From assembly GCA_035470785.1 (NCBI GenBank), contig DATIQN010000039.1, positions 14,458-78,457 of the forward strand: a stretch of 64,000 nucleotides of DNA. The letters run 5' to 3'. The position numbers and the translations under genes are program-made. This document shows positions 1 through 8,995 of this stretch, piece after piece. The notes under the pieces were generated by a model. It was not told where the DNA came from. It saw only the letters and a list, made by a program, of their open reading frames with translations, and ran no database searches. Origin of the DNA: Croceibacterium_B sp035470785. GTDB taxonomy: Bacteria > Pseudomonadota > Alphaproteobacteria > Sphingomonadales > Sphingomonadaceae. The first letter of the stretch is position 1; every line of letters begins with the position of its first letter.

Positions 1-185
1 GGAGCCGTCGCGGCGCGGATCCGCTCTTCGTCAATGCGCGCCACCAGCGAGTTCACGGGGAGGCCTTCGCGAGCGGCAGCGTCACGCAGCAGGTTCCAGA
101 ACAGCGGCTCGAGGCTGATCGAGGTCTTGTGCCCGGCGATTTCTACCGAGCGTTTGACCGGCGGATGGTACGGAACCGCACTCAT
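1..185 (-). CDS. Ribbon-helix-helix domain protein (partial, 3' end beyond window)
   Basis: The reverse strand from 185 encodes a protein starting MSAVPYHPPVKRSVEIAGHK and continuing through a TSISLEP motif to the window edge, so only about 61 residues are visible. The pattern (KRSVEIAGHKTSISLEP followed by an amphipathic helix) is typical of the small alphaproteobacterial RHH_4 family of putative DNA-binding proteins. Its ATG overlaps the TGA of fumC (ATGA at 182-185), so the two genes are probably translated from one mRNA. Its DNA target is unknown. The family assignment is by recognition of the motif only. Confidence 0.75.
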   Translation of the reverse strand, partial: MSAVPYHPPVKRSVEIAGHKTSISLEPLFWNLLRDAAAREGLPVNSLVARIDEERIRAATA

Positions 186-1573
186 CGGTCGGGGCCGAGC
201 ATCTCTTCGGGACGAACGATGCGGTCGTAGTCTTCGGCGCTCACGGCGCCGCTCGCCAGTGCCGCCTCGCGCAGGGTGATGCCCTGCTCTTGTGCGGCCT
301 TGGCGATCTTGGCCGCCTTGTCGTAGCCGATTGTCGGTGCGAGCACCGTGACAAGCATCAACGAGCGCTCGACGCCTGCCGCGATGTTCTCCCGCCGCGG
401 CTCAAGGCCCTTGAGAAGGTGCCCCGTGAAGCTGACGGTGGCATCGGCCAGCAAGCGCACAGACTGCAGGAACGCGTTGGCCATCGCCGGGCGATAGGTG
501 TTGAGCTCGAATTGGCCCTGGCTGTCGGCGAACTGGATCGTCGCCTGGTTGCCGAACACTTGCGCACAGACTTGCGTCAGCGCTTCGCACTGGGTCGGAT
601 TGACCTTGCCAGGCATGATCGACGAGCCAGGTTCGTTAGCCGGCAGCGCAAGCTCGCCAAGGCCAGAGCGCGGGCCCGAACCGAGCAGGCGGATGTCGTT
701 GGCAATCTTGTGCAGGGCGCTGGCAAGCGAGGCGAGCGCGCCGTGGGCGAACAGCAGCGCATCCTGGCTGGCTAGCGCCTCGAACTTGTTCGGCGCGCTG
801 ACGAACGAGAACCCTGTAGCTTCGGCGATCTCGGCGGCGACGAGGTCGGCAAAGCCCTTCGGCGCGTTGAGGCCGGTTCCCACCGCAGTACCTCCTTGCG
901 CCAACTGGTATAACCCGGGCAGCGCCAGCTCGATCCGTTCGATCCCCGCTTCGACTTGCCGCGCATAGCCGGAAAATTCCTGTCCCAGCGTCAGCGGCGT
1001 CGCATCCTGCGTGTGCGTGCGGCCGATCTTGACGATTGCGTTCCAGGCTTGCGCTTTCGACGCCAAATCGCCGTGCATCGCCCGTAGCGCGGGCAGGAGC
1101 GTGCCGGCAAGCTCGCGCACTGCGGCGATATGCATCGCACTGGGAAAGGTGTCGTTCGACGACTGGCTCATGTTGACGTGGTCGTTGGGGTGCACCGGGC
1201 TCTTGGCGCCAAGCTGCCCGCCGAGCGCGAGGTTGGCCTTGTTGGCGATCACCTCGTTGGCGTTCATGTTGCTCTGCGTGCCCGACCCCGTCTGCCAAAC
1301 GACGAGCGGGAACTCGCCGTCTAGCCGGCCCTCGGCGACTTCGTTCGCGGCGGCTTCAATCGCTTCGGCGAGCTTGCCGTCGAGCAGCCCAAGCTTGCGG
1401 TTGGTCCGCGCCGCCGCTGCCTTGATTACGCCGAGCGCATGGATCAGCGGCAACGGCATCCGCTCGCCGCCGATGCGGAAGTTCTCCAGGCTGCGCTGAG
1501 TCTGCGCGCCCCACAGCCGTTCGGCGGGTACGGCGATCTCGCCCATGCTGTCAGATTCGGTGCGGGTGTTGAT
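182..1573 (-). CDS. fumC: Class II fumarate hydratase
   Basis: FumC interconverts fumarate and L-malate in the cytosolic TCA cycle without an iron-sulfur cluster. The superfamily signature GSSIMPGKVNPTQCE is present, as are the N-terminal TESDSMGEIAVPAERLWGAQ block and the SQSSNDTFP substrate-site segment. Family homology starts at NTRTESDSMG. The codon immediately before it is ATC at 1573-1571, preceded by a good Shine-Dalgarno (AAAAGGGA, 1588-1581) seven bases upstream. No ATG, GTG or TTG lies at that point. In-frame alternatives are GTG 1639 and TTG 1672 (both too long for the family) and ATG 1546, which would cut conserved residues. I give the end that matches homology and the ribosome site; the start codon itself is non-canonical or a base error. 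The stop overlaps the downstream RHH gene. Confidence 0.93.
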   Translation of the reverse strand: MNTRTESDSMGEIAVPAERLWGAQTQRSLENFRIGGERMPLPLIHALGVIKAAAARTNRKLGLLDGKLAEAIEAAANEVAEGRLDGEFPLVVWQTGSGTQSNMNANEVIANKANLALGGQLGAKSPVHPNDHVNMSQSSNDTFPSAMHIAAVRELAGTLLPALRAMHGDLASKAQAWNAIVKIGRTHTQDATPLTLGQEFSGYARQVEAGIERIELALPGLYQLAQGGTAVGTGLNAPKGFADLVAAEIAEATGFSFVSAPNKFEALASQDALLFAHGALASLASALHKIANDIRLLGSGPRSGLGELALPANEPGSSIMPGKVNPTQCEALTQVCAQVFGNQATIQFADSQGQFELNTYRPAMANAFLQSVRLLADATVSFTGHLLKGLEPRRENIAAGVERSLMLVTVLAPTIGYDKAAKIAKAAQEQGITLREAALASGAVSAEDYDRIVRPEEMLGPDR

Positions 1574-1588
1574 ACGGACATCCCTTTT
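1574..1588 (-). promoter_or_regulatory. Ribosome-binding site in front of the unusual fumC start
   Basis: On the minus strand AAAAGGGA (1588-1581) sits seven bases before the ATC codon that begins the conserved FumC N-terminus. An overlapping ATG at 1581-1579 is in another frame and leads only to a short shadow ORF. This site is the reason for choosing the fumC start given above. Confidence 0.5.
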
Positions 1589-1673
1589 GCAATCGTGTGG
1601 GTCCGATGCGCGCCCAGGCTCCTCGCGCGGCGAAGACACATCGGTATATCGCCGCAGCGGCGCCGCTCGCAAC

Positions 1674-2110
1674 CTGTGGTTGGGGGTGACGACCGCGACC
1701 GCGCAGGCCTCTACGCGCTTTCACGCAAGTGAGAACATTTGTTGGGGGTCGCGACTGCTTTGCGGAACGCTGTCGTGACGCCCACCCGAGCCGCCGTTCC
1801 GCGATTCAACCGCTTGCGCGCAAGCATGATGCGGACACTCTCGTTTCGCTGGCTAGCAGCACCCGTGAAGGAGGCGATGCGCCGAGGTGGTCACGGCCAA
1901 TGAAGGCAAGCCGGTCCAGTCCGGAACTTCACCCTTCGAGGATACCGTAGTCCAGGCTTTGCCAAGCAATTGCCCCCGCGGGACAAAATGACAAAGCGGT
2001 GCCGCAGCCTTTCGCCGAGGCGAATTTCCGCCATCAGACCCCGTACTGGACCGAAAACGCCCTCGCGGTACGCAGGCCTGGTTGGTAGCAGCGTCCGGAG
2101 AACGTACGCC
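1674..2110. other. Intergenic stretch between phaB and fumC, no gene seen
   Basis: About 440 bases lie upstream of fumC and downstream of phaB, both read leftward. Short open frames occur on both strands but none has a recognisable motif or convincing ribosome site. I see no tRNA-like T-loop signature. The right part probably holds the phaB 3' untranslated region and the left part the fumC promoter, though no clear promoter boxes can be named. Confidence 0.4.
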
Positions 2111-2833
2111 TCAGTACATATGCTGGCCGCCGTTGATGCTCATCGTCGAGCCAGTGACGAACCCGGCGTTTTCCGAGCACAGAAACGAAACCCCGCGAGC
2201 GATCTCGTCCGCATGGCCGAGCCTGCCTACCGGAATGCGCGCGACGATCTTCTCGAGCACGTTCTCGGGTACGGCGGCGACCATATCGGTGTCTATGTAG
2301 CCTGGGGCGATGGCATTGACGGTTATGCCGAACCGCGCGCCTTCCTGCGCCAGCGCCTTGGTGAAACCGTGGATGCCGCTCTTGGCCGCAGCGTAATTGA
2401 CCTGGCCGTACTGCCCCGCCTGGCCGTTAATCGAGCCGATGTTGACGATACGGCCCCAGCCGCGTTCTTTCATCCCCGCGAAGCATCCCTTGGCCATGTT
2501 GAAGCAACCGCCGAGATTGATACGCATGACATCGTACCAATCCTCGAAACTCATCTTGAGCAGCGTGGCGTCACGCGTGATGCCGGCGTTGTTGACCAGC
2601 ACGTCGATCGGTCCGACTTCGCTGGCGACTTTGGCGCATCCCTCGACGCACGCCTGGTGATCGCCGACGTCCCATTTGTAGGCGGTAATGCCCGTCTCGC
2701 CCGAGAAGGCGCGCGCCTTTTCCTCGTTACCGGCATAGTTCGCGACCACGGTAAATCCGTCGGCCTTGAGCATTTCGCTGATGGCACGGCCAATACCGCG
2801 AGTGCCGCCGGTTACGATCGCGACGCGTGACAT
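2111..2833 (-). CDS. phaB: Acetoacetyl-CoA reductase (NADPH-dependent, SDR family)
   Basis: This 240-residue short-chain dehydrogenase reduces acetoacetyl-CoA to (R)-3-hydroxybutyryl-CoA, the second step of polyhydroxybutyrate synthesis. The N-terminal TGGTRGIG dinucleotide motif, NNAG, the catalytic Ser in NIGSINGQAGQYGQ and the catalytic YxxxK in NYAAAKSGIHGFTKA are all visible. The QYGQVNYAAAKSGIHGFTKAL block separates PhaB from FabG. The ATG at 2833 is preceded by AAAGGAG at proper spacing; the longer open frame upstream has no homology. No phaA or phaC lies nearby, so it is an isolated PHB gene in this window. Confidence 0.92.
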   Translation of the reverse strand: MSRVAIVTGGTRGIGRAISEMLKADGFTVVANYAGNEEKARAFSGETGITAYKWDVGDHQACVEGCAKVASEVGPIDVLVNNAGITRDATLLKMSFEDWYDVMRINLGGCFNMAKGCFAGMKERGWGRIVNIGSINGQAGQYGQVNYAAAKSGIHGFTKALAQEGARFGITVNAIAPGYIDTDMVAAVPENVLEKIVARIPVGRLGHADEIARGVSFLCSENAGFVTGSTMSINGGQHMY

Positions 2834-2906
2834 AGATTCTCCTTTAGGCTCTGTGACTATATCTCCACGCACGAGACTAGGCGGGGTGCCGTGCACGCGC
2901 AAAGAA

Positions 2907-2928
2907 AAACCCCGCCGAAGCGGGGTTT
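2907..2928 (-). terminator. Rho-independent terminator
   Basis: A perfect 9-bp stem (2907-2915 with 2920-2928) encloses a four-base loop that reads TTCG on the minus strand and is followed there by a T-rich run (TTTCTTT). It lies directly downstream of the outer-membrane-like gene ending at 2952 and before phaB, separating the two transcripts. Confidence 0.88.
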
Positions 2929-2951
2929 CGCTGTCAAACCGGACCGGCGCG

Positions 2952-3713
2952 TCAGAAGCGGAACTGGGTTCCCACGTAAAACGCCTGGCTGTCCTGCGCC
3001 GCCGGCTCGGCCGGTGCGATACGGTCGCGATCCTGCGAATACCGCAGGCCTGCCGAGACATCGAGGTTGCGGGTCAGGCGATAACTGGTGGCAACGTCGA
3101 GAGACTGGGCGCCCAGCGCGTCGCGCGTACGCGGGGTGACACCCGGCTTATCTTCGTGAGCGAGCGCGATATGCGAGACGAGGCGGCTCGGTTCCCCGCG
3201 GCCCACCGGTGCCGGCTTGAAGCTCGACAGGTCCGGAATCGCCGCGTCCGACAGGTTCTTGGACAAAACCGTCGGCTGGGCGAAGCTCTGGTAGCCGCGC
3301 AAGACGCCGAGGTTGTAGCGCGCCGATACGATATGCACCGCGCCGGTCGCCGACATCTGGTCCTGCGCGGCCGCGATCGCCGAACGAACCTGAATGGCCT
3401 GCGCCGATTCTTCGTCAACCCGAACCGCGACCGTCAGCGAACGCTTGCCGCGATCGGCCACGCCCGCCGGTGTAAACCGCATCATGCGCGCGGCGCCGTT
3501 CGCCCGCTCGGCAACGAACCTGGCGAGCTTGGGATCGACGGAGGCCGGCGTGAAGGAGAAATCGCCGCTGGCGAAGTGCAGCGTCTGGCGACCGAAGGCA
3601 TCGAGCGCAAAGCCGGCGGTGGGCACGCCGGTGAGGACAAGCGCGGCAGCCGCGACGGCCGCGGTGAAACCGCCCCGTTTGCTGCTGATCCGCTTATGCC
3701 CCATCATCCCCAC
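2952..3713 (-). CDS. Exported protein, probable outer-membrane beta-barrel
   Basis: The 253-residue product has an N-terminal signal peptide (positively charged HKRISSKRGG then a hydrophobic AAVAAAALVLTG segment, with cleavage likely after the following alanines). It ends in alternating beta-type residues with a C-terminal phenylalanine (FYVGTQFRF), the usual recognition end for BAM-assembled outer-membrane proteins. The last third (SYRLTRNLDVSAGLRYSQDR) looks like paired membrane strands. I do not recognise the family and propose no substrate. It has its own downstream terminator and stands alone. Start choice among the clustered Met codons (1, 3, 4) is uncertain. Confidence 0.7.
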   Translation of the reverse strand: MGMMGHKRISSKRGGFTAAVAAAALVLTGVPTAGFALDAFGRQTLHFASGDFSFTPASVDPKLARFVAERANGAARMMRFTPAGVADRGKRSLTVAVRVDEESAQAIQVRSAIAAAQDQMSATGAVHIVSARYNLGVLRGYQSFAQPTVLSKNLSDAAIPDLSSFKPAPVGRGEPSRLVSHIALAHEDKPGVTPRTRDALGAQSLDVATSYRLTRNLDVSAGLRYSQDRDRIAPAEPAAQDSQAFYVGTQFRF

Positions 3714-4033
3714 GACTTTCTTCGAGCGAGTGCCTCACCTACCTTGACGCCCCCCGCCCTGAACGGTTCCTGACCGATACAGACTCGACGAGACGCCTAG
3801 GAGTGTCTGGCAACGATAGGCATAGCGCGCGTCTCGCGCAAAGCGTTGATTTCCGAATCGACTCTTTGTTTTTCCATGGTGTTGCATTGCGTCCACAGAA
3901 TCGCCTGCGGTTAAGCCACGGTTCACGGCCCGGACCGCCATTCACGGACTGCTCCCGCCGCGTCGCCCGCGCCACCTTGTCGCGCGCGGCGGGCAGGCTA
4001 TAGAGGCGCTCACGGACGGACGTTTCCGTCAGC
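3714..4033. other. Divergent intergenic region, no gene seen
   Basis: About 320 bases separate the leftward outer-membrane-like gene from the rightward DUF3576-leuS operon and must contain both promoters. Open frames here show no family features. I could not identify promoter boxes with confidence. Confidence 0.4.
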
Positions 4034-4531
4034 ATGACAGGACCGAGAATGGCTTTTCCGACGAACTCCACCACAGCTTCTCGCCGCCTGGCCCTTCGTC
4101 CGGCTGCCGCTATCGCTCTCGCCGCCACGCTCGGCCTGGCGCTCGCGGGATGCGCGCACACGCACAAGAGAGTGAACCGTGCCGCCGAAGTCGCCTCGAC
4201 CTCGGTCACGTCGATCGGCGTAAACTCCTACCTCTGGCGCGCGAGTCTCGAGACCCTGTCGTTCATGCCGCTTACCCAGGCCGACAGCGCAGGCGGCGTG
4301 ATCGTCACCGACTGGTATTCGAACCCGAGCAACCCGAACGAGCGAGTCAAAATTTCGGTCTCGATCCTCGACAAGGATTTGCGCGCCGATGCGCTGCGTG
4401 TCGTCGCCAGTCGCGAAGCGCTGGTAAACGGCAACTGGGTTGCAGCGCCGGTGCAGGCGGCGACCGTGCAGAAGCTCGAGGACATCATCCTCACCAAGGC
4501 GCGCGACCTCAGGCGTTCCGACATCGGCTGA
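4034..4531 (+). CDS. DUF3576 domain lipoprotein
   Basis: The 165-residue protein starts with a basic stretch (SRRLALRP), a hydrophobic helix and a lipobox LALAGC near residue 38, so it should be lipidated and periplasm-facing. The body (SIGVNSYLWRASLETLSFMP, then VIVTDWY) is the DUF3576 domain conserved in Alphaproteobacteria immediately upstream of leuS. Function is unknown. The invariable linkage to leuS, lptE and holA and its lipoprotein nature fit an envelope role, possibly with the LPS transport lipoprotein LptE two genes downstream; that is inference. A second Met at residue 6 could also start the protein. Confidence 0.88.
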   Translation: MTGPRMAFPTNSTTASRRLALRPAAAIALAATLGLALAGCAHTHKRVNRAAEVASTSVTSIGVNSYLWRASLETLSFMPLTQADSAGGVIVTDWYSNPSNPNERVKISVSILDKDLRADALRVVASREALVNGNWVAAPVQAATVQKLEDIILTKARDLRRSDIG

Positions 4532-4550
4532 TTTCGCTTAGGGGCAAGCC

Positions 4551-7064
4551 ATGAGCGAGACCCGATTCGACCCGTCGCAAGCCGACGGACGCTGGCAGCG
4601 TGCCTGGGATGAGGCGCAGACCTTTCGCGCCGACGATGCCAGTGCAAAGCCGCGCAGCTACATCCTCGAGATGTTCCCCTATCCCTCGGGGCGCATCCAC
4701 ATCGGACACGTTCGCAACTATACGATGGGTGACGTGATCGCGCGCTACAAGCGGATGCGCGGGCACGAGGTGCTCCACCCGATGGGCTGGGACGCGTTCG
4801 GCATGCCGGCCGAGAACGCCGCGATCGAGCAGAAAGTTCACCCGGGCAGCTGGACCTACCAGAACATCGCCAACATGAAGGCGCAACTGAAGCGCCTCGG
4901 TTTCGCCCTCGACTGGAGCCGTGAGCTGGCGACCTGCGACCCCGCCTATTACGGCCACGAACAGGCGCTGTTCATCGACCTTTACGAAGCCGGGCTGGTC
5001 TATCGCAAGGAAAGCGCGGTCAACTGGGACCCGGTCGACCAGACGGTGCTGGCCAACGAGCAGGTGATCGACGGCAAGGGCTGGCGCTCGGGCGCGCCGG
5101 TCGAAAAGCGCAAGCTCGCCCAGTGGTTCCTCAAGATCACCGACTTCGCGCAGGAGCTGCTCGACGGGCTCGATAAGCTCGACGGCTGGCCCGAGAAGGT
5201 CCGCGTGATGCAGGAGAACTGGATCGGCAAGAGCCAGGGGCTGCAGTTCAGCTTCAGGCTGTCCGACGACGGCTTCGTCGAGGTCTATTCGACGCGGCCC
5301 GACACGATCTTCGGCGCGAGCTTCGTCGCCGTGGCGCCCGACCACCCGATCGCGCAGGCTGCGGCGGCAGCGGACCCGGAAGCCGCAGCATTCATCAAGT
5401 TGTGCAAGCAGGGCGGCACCACCGCCGCCGAGCTCGAAACCGCCGAAAAGCTGGGGTACGCCATCGGCATCAAGGCGATCCATCCGTTCACCGGCGCCGA
5501 GTTGCCGGTCTACATCGCCAACTTCGTGCTGATGGAATACGGCACCGGGGCGATCATGGCGGTGCCTGGGCACGACCAGCGCGACTTCGATTTTGCGACC
5601 AAGTACGGCCTGCCGATCGTCCGGGTGATCGCGCCGAGCGCAGCCGAAGCCGACGCGCCGCTCGCCGAAGCATATTCAGGCGACGGCGTGTGCGTGAACT
5701 CCGACTTCCTCAACTTCATGCCAGTCGATGCGGCGAAAAAGGAAGTGATCGCCCGTGCCGGGGCCGGCGGCTGGGGCGAAGGCAGGACCGTCTGGCGCCT
5801 GCGCGACTGGGGCGTTTCACGCCAGCGCTACTGGGGCACGCCGATCCCGTTCATCCATTGCGACAGGTGTGGCGTCGTGCCGGTGCCGAAGGACCAGCTG
5901 CCGGTCGAGCTGCCCGAGGACGTCGACATCTCTAAGCCCGGTAATCCGCTGGTGCGCCATCCGACGTGGAAGCACGCGCACTGCCCGCAGTGCGGCGGCG
6001 CGGCGACGCGCGAAACCGATACGCTCGACACTTTCGTCGACAGCTCGTGGTACTTCCTGCGCTTCGCCAGCCAGCCCGCCGACCGTCCGTTCGATCCTGA
6101 GGTCGTCGCCCGGTGGCTGCCGGTCGACCAGTACATCGGCGGCATCGAGCACGCGATCCTGCACTTGCTCTATGCCCGCTTCTGGACCCGCGCGCTCGCT
6201 CGCATCGGCAAGCTCGAGGTGACCGAGCCCTTCGCCAGCCTGTTTACCCAAGGCATGGTGACGCACGAGACCTATTCGCGCGAACAGGACGGACGAGAGG
6301 TATTCTACAGTCCGTCGGACGTCATCCGGACGGCTGCCGGCGCGACGCTGAAGGACGGCAGCCCGCTTGCAGTGGGGCGCGTCATCAAGATGTCCAAGTC
6401 GAAGAAGAACACTGTCGACCCGGACGAGATCGTTGCCCGCTATGGCGCCGATGCGGTGCGCTGGTTCATGCTCTCCGACAGCCCGCCCGAGCGAGATTTG
6501 CCGTGGTCCGAAGCGGGGATCGAGGGCTGCTGGCGCTTCGTCCAGCGGCTGTGGCGGCTGTTCGGGCAATCCGAAGCCGGCGCGAGCGGCGAGGACAAGG
6601 CGCTGGCGCGCAAGACACACCAGGCGATCGCCGCGGTCGCCGACGACATCGAGGCGCTCGCATTCAACAAGGCCGTCGCGCGGATCTACGAACTTGCCAG
6701 TGCGATCGACAAGGCCGCGCCCTCGGCCGATCGCAACGCCGCGATTCGCACCGTTCTGCTGCTTGCCGCGCCGATGATGCCGCATCTCGCCGAAGAAGGC
6801 TGGGCGGCACTGGGCGAACAGGGCCTTGTCGCAGACGCGCCGTGGCCCGAAGCCGACGCGGCGCTGCTCGTCGAAGACGAAGTGACGATCGCCATCCAGC
6901 ACAAGGGCAAGCTGCGCGACACCCTGACCGCGCCCAAGGGCGCATCGAAGGAGGCGCTCGAAGCGCTTGCGCTGGGGAGCGAGAAGGTTCAGCGTTCGCT
7001 CGACGGGGCAGAAGTGCGCAAGGTTATCGTCGTGCCCGACCGGCTAGTGAACATCGTCACATGA
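4551..7064 (+). CDS. leuS: Leucyl-tRNA synthetase
   Basis: This class I aminoacyl-tRNA synthetase of 837 residues charges tRNA-Leu. The HIGH motif is at residues 50-53 (PYPSGRIHIGHVRNY) and KMSKS at about residues 613-617 (IKMSKSKKNTVDPDEI). The editing-domain region contains the GTGAIMAVPGHDQRDFDFA segment that is diagnostic of bacterial LeuRS, and a zinc-type CDRCG/CPQCG pair is present. The length is normal. It starts 19 bases after the DUF3576 stop and its own TGA overlaps the lptE ATG, so it is translated within a coupled operon. Confidence 0.98.
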   Translation: MSETRFDPSQADGRWQRAWDEAQTFRADDASAKPRSYILEMFPYPSGRIHIGHVRNYTMGDVIARYKRMRGHEVLHPMGWDAFGMPAENAAIEQKVHPGSWTYQNIANMKAQLKRLGFALDWSRELATCDPAYYGHEQALFIDLYEAGLVYRKESAVNWDPVDQTVLANEQVIDGKGWRSGAPVEKRKLAQWFLKITDFAQELLDGLDKLDGWPEKVRVMQENWIGKSQGLQFSFRLSDDGFVEVYSTRPDTIFGASFVAVAPDHPIAQAAAAADPEAAAFIKLCKQGGTTAAELETAEKLGYAIGIKAIHPFTGAELPVYIANFVLMEYGTGAIMAVPGHDQRDFDFATKYGLPIVRVIAPSAAEADAPLAEAYSGDGVCVNSDFLNFMPVDAAKKEVIARAGAGGWGEGRTVWRLRDWGVSRQRYWGTPIPFIHCDRCGVVPVPKDQLPVELPEDVDISKPGNPLVRHPTWKHAHCPQCGGAATRETDTLDTFVDSSWYFLRFASQPADRPFDPEVVARWLPVDQYIGGIEHAILHLLYARFWTRALARIGKLEVTEPFASLFTQGMVTHETYSREQDGREVFYSPSDVIRTAAGATLKDGSPLAVGRVIKMSKSKKNTVDPDEIVARYGADAVRWFMLSDSPPERDLPWSEAGIEGCWRFVQRLWRLFGQSEAGASGEDKALARKTHQAIAAVADDIEALAFNKAVARIYELASAIDKAAPSADRNAAIRTVLLLAAPMMPHLAEEGWAALGEQGLVADAPWPEADAALLVEDEVTIAIQHKGKLRDTLTAPKGASKEALEALALGSEKVQRSLDGAEVRKVIVVPDRLVNIVT

Positions 7065-7558
7065 GACGCCTCGCCCTTCCCCTAGCGGTGCTGCTGGCAC
7101 TTTCTGGCTGCGGTCTTTCGCCGATGTACGCCGGCGGCGGCGACGGCGCCGTGGCCCATGGCCTTGCGGCGGTCGAGGTACCCCCCATTCAGGGCAAGAG
7201 CGGCTGGCTGGTGCGCAACGCGCTCAACGACCGGCTGGGGCAGTCGGGAGTTCCCGGCGCCGCGCGCTACCGGCTCGACGTGCTGCTCGATGACAAGCTC
7301 GAGGGTCTCGGCCTGATCAGGGACGACACTGTGAGCCGCGAGCGGCGCACACTGCGCGCGCGCTACCAGCTTGTCGATCTCGCAAGCGGCAACATCGTGC
7401 TCGATGCGACCGCAGGCTCTGACACAGGGATCGACGTCGTTTCGAGCGAGTATGCGACCATTGCCGCCGAGAATACCGCGCTCGAGAACCTGTCGACCGA
7501 GGTTGCCGACCAGATCATCGCTCGTCTCGCGCTCGTCTTGCGCGCGCCAAAATCGTGA
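7061..7558 (+). CDS. lptE: LPS assembly lipoprotein LptE
   Basis: LptE is the outer-membrane lipoprotein that plugs the LptD barrel during lipopolysaccharide insertion. The protein (165 aa) begins with a short signal peptide and a lipobox LALSGC followed by GLSPMYAGG, typical of alphaproteobacterial LptE. The C-terminal part VSSEYATIAAENTALENLS followed by ADQIIARLAL is characteristic. The ATG overlaps the leuS stop (ATGA) and its TGA overlaps the holA GTG. Position between leuS and holA is the conserved arrangement in Proteobacteria. Confidence 0.9.
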   Translation: MRRLALPLAVLLALSGCGLSPMYAGGGDGAVAHGLAAVEVPPIQGKSGWLVRNALNDRLGQSGVPGAARYRLDVLLDDKLEGLGLIRDDTVSRERRTLRARYQLVDLASGNIVLDATAGSDTGIDVVSSEYATIAAENTALENLSTEVADQIIARLALVLRAPKS

Positions 7559-8610
7559 AAGCAACACAGAAGGACTTTCGCCAGGCCGCGCCGCGAGCCG
7601 CTCGCGAGTGCCGTATCTTCTTCTTCTGTGGTCCGGACGAGGCCGGATCGGCGGCCGCGGCAGCGGCGATCACAGCGCTACTGCCGGACGCGGGCGAACG
7701 GGTCGAGTTATCCGGCGGCGAACTGCGCACAGACCCCACCAGGCTCAGCGACGAGGCGCGCTCAAGCTCGCTGTTCGGCGATGCGCGGCACATCTGCGTC
7801 CGCGCCACCGGCGACGACGCCCACGACGGGGTGCGCCTGCTGCTCGAGACGATCGACGCCGGAGAAGGCGACGGCGCCTGCCCGGTGCTGGTTGTTGCCG
7901 CCTCTGCAACCGACAAGGCGCGGACCGCCAAGCTGCTTGAGAAGCGCGCCGATGCGCTGGTGGCGATGTTCTATCCGCCGGATTTGAGCCAAGTGACCAG
8001 TGAGGTCAGCCGGATGGCCGGGGCGGCGGGGCTCAAGATGACCGGCGACTTGCACGAACGGATCGCGCGCGCATCCGGGCTCGACCTGCGGCTGGCCCAA
8101 TCGGAAATCGCCAAGCTCGCGCTCTATTGCGATGCCAGTCCGCAAGCGCCGCGCCCCGTCAGGCGCGAAGACATCGACGCGATCGGGGCGGTTACCGAGG
8201 AGGAGGGCTTCGCGCCGCTGGTCAACGCCGTGCTGTCGGGGGCTACCGCCGAACTCGCCGGCGAGCTCAGACGCATGCGTGAACTGCCACTCAATCCGGT
8301 CGGCGTCCTGCTGGCGTTCGAGCGGCGAGTCGCTCAGCTGGCACAGCTTGCAGCGCGAATTGGCCAACGCGGCAACGTCGGCGAGTTCATCGAGAGCGAA
8401 CGCCGCGCTGGGCGCGTCTTCTGGCGCGATGCCGGCGATCTCAAGACACAAATGATATTCTGGCGCGGGAAGCGACTCGATAGACTCGTAGGGAGACTTG
8501 CCGCGACCCATCGCGCGGTGCTGGCGAACAGCGGTTCGGCTGAGATGCTGTTAGCGCAAGAACTGTCTGCAATTACTCGTAAAGTTGGAAGTCAGCAGAT
8601 AAGAGGATGA
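7555..8610 (+). CDS. holA: DNA polymerase III subunit delta
   Basis: The delta subunit opens the beta sliding clamp as part of the clamp loader. The 351-residue protein has the family pattern: an N-terminal FFFCGPDEAGSA nucleotide-fold segment, LSDEARSSSLFG, a central LLEKRADALVAMFYPPD region and the helical C-terminal collar (LNPVGVLLAFERRVAQL). A GTG start at 7555 overlaps the lptE stop (GTGA), consistent with translational coupling. Position downstream of lptE matches other Proteobacteria. Confidence 0.92.
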   Translation: MKATQKDFRQAAPRAARECRIFFFCGPDEAGSAAAAAAITALLPDAGERVELSGGELRTDPTRLSDEARSSSLFGDARHICVRATGDDAHDGVRLLLETIDAGEGDGACPVLVVAASATDKARTAKLLEKRADALVAMFYPPDLSQVTSEVSRMAGAAGLKMTGDLHERIARASGLDLRLAQSEIAKLALYCDASPQAPRPVRREDIDAIGAVTEEEGFAPLVNAVLSGATAELAGELRRMRELPLNPVGVLLAFERRVAQLAQLAARIGQRGNVGEFIESERRAGRVFWRDAGDLKTQMIFWRGKRLDRLVGRLAATHRAVLANSGSAEMLLAQELSAITRKVGSQQIRG

Positions 8611-8743
8611 GTCTTCGCGATCGCGCTTTTCCTCGCTTGGCCCGCATTAACGGCATTTCAGCGCCGCGGCCGACTGGATTGGTCGCAACTGAGGTCCGAA
8701 CCCTCTGAATCTTGATCATCGACGATGCTGGATCGCCGCTTAA

Positions 8744-8962
8744 TATGTTGATCCACGGTACAGGCAACGGCATTTGCTGCGTCCGGGCCTGACCGGTCTG
8801 GCCCAAATTCCCGGATTCCGTGGCGCGACCGGACTGGAGACTGACGTCACTGCGCGTCTTCAGGCGGACCTCGAGTACATCAATGGCTGGACCAGCTGGC
8901 GCAATGTGCGCATCGCGCTCGCGAGCACGATGGTCCTGTTTCACGAGCGCGCTTTCCAGTTG
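8744..8962 (+). pseudogene. 3' remnant of a bacterial sugar transferase (undecaprenyl-phosphate sugar phosphotransferase type)
   Basis: After an in-frame TAA at 8741 the frame reads YVDPRYRQRHLLRPGLTGLA and continues through AQIPGFRGATGLETDV and LEYINGWTSWRNVRIAL to VLFHERAF. That is the C-terminal signature of the polyisoprenyl-phosphate hexose-1-phosphate transferase family that starts exopolysaccharide or O-antigen repeat synthesis (family knowledge). The N-terminal membrane helices and most of the catalytic domain are missing, so it cannot be functional. The frame stays open into the hydrolase gene that follows, producing a chance in-frame joining. It suggests an exopolysaccharide gene was deleted from this spot. 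Confidence 0.75.
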
Positions 8963-8995
8963 CGCACTATCTTGCCGCGGCCCGTTGCAGCCGTC

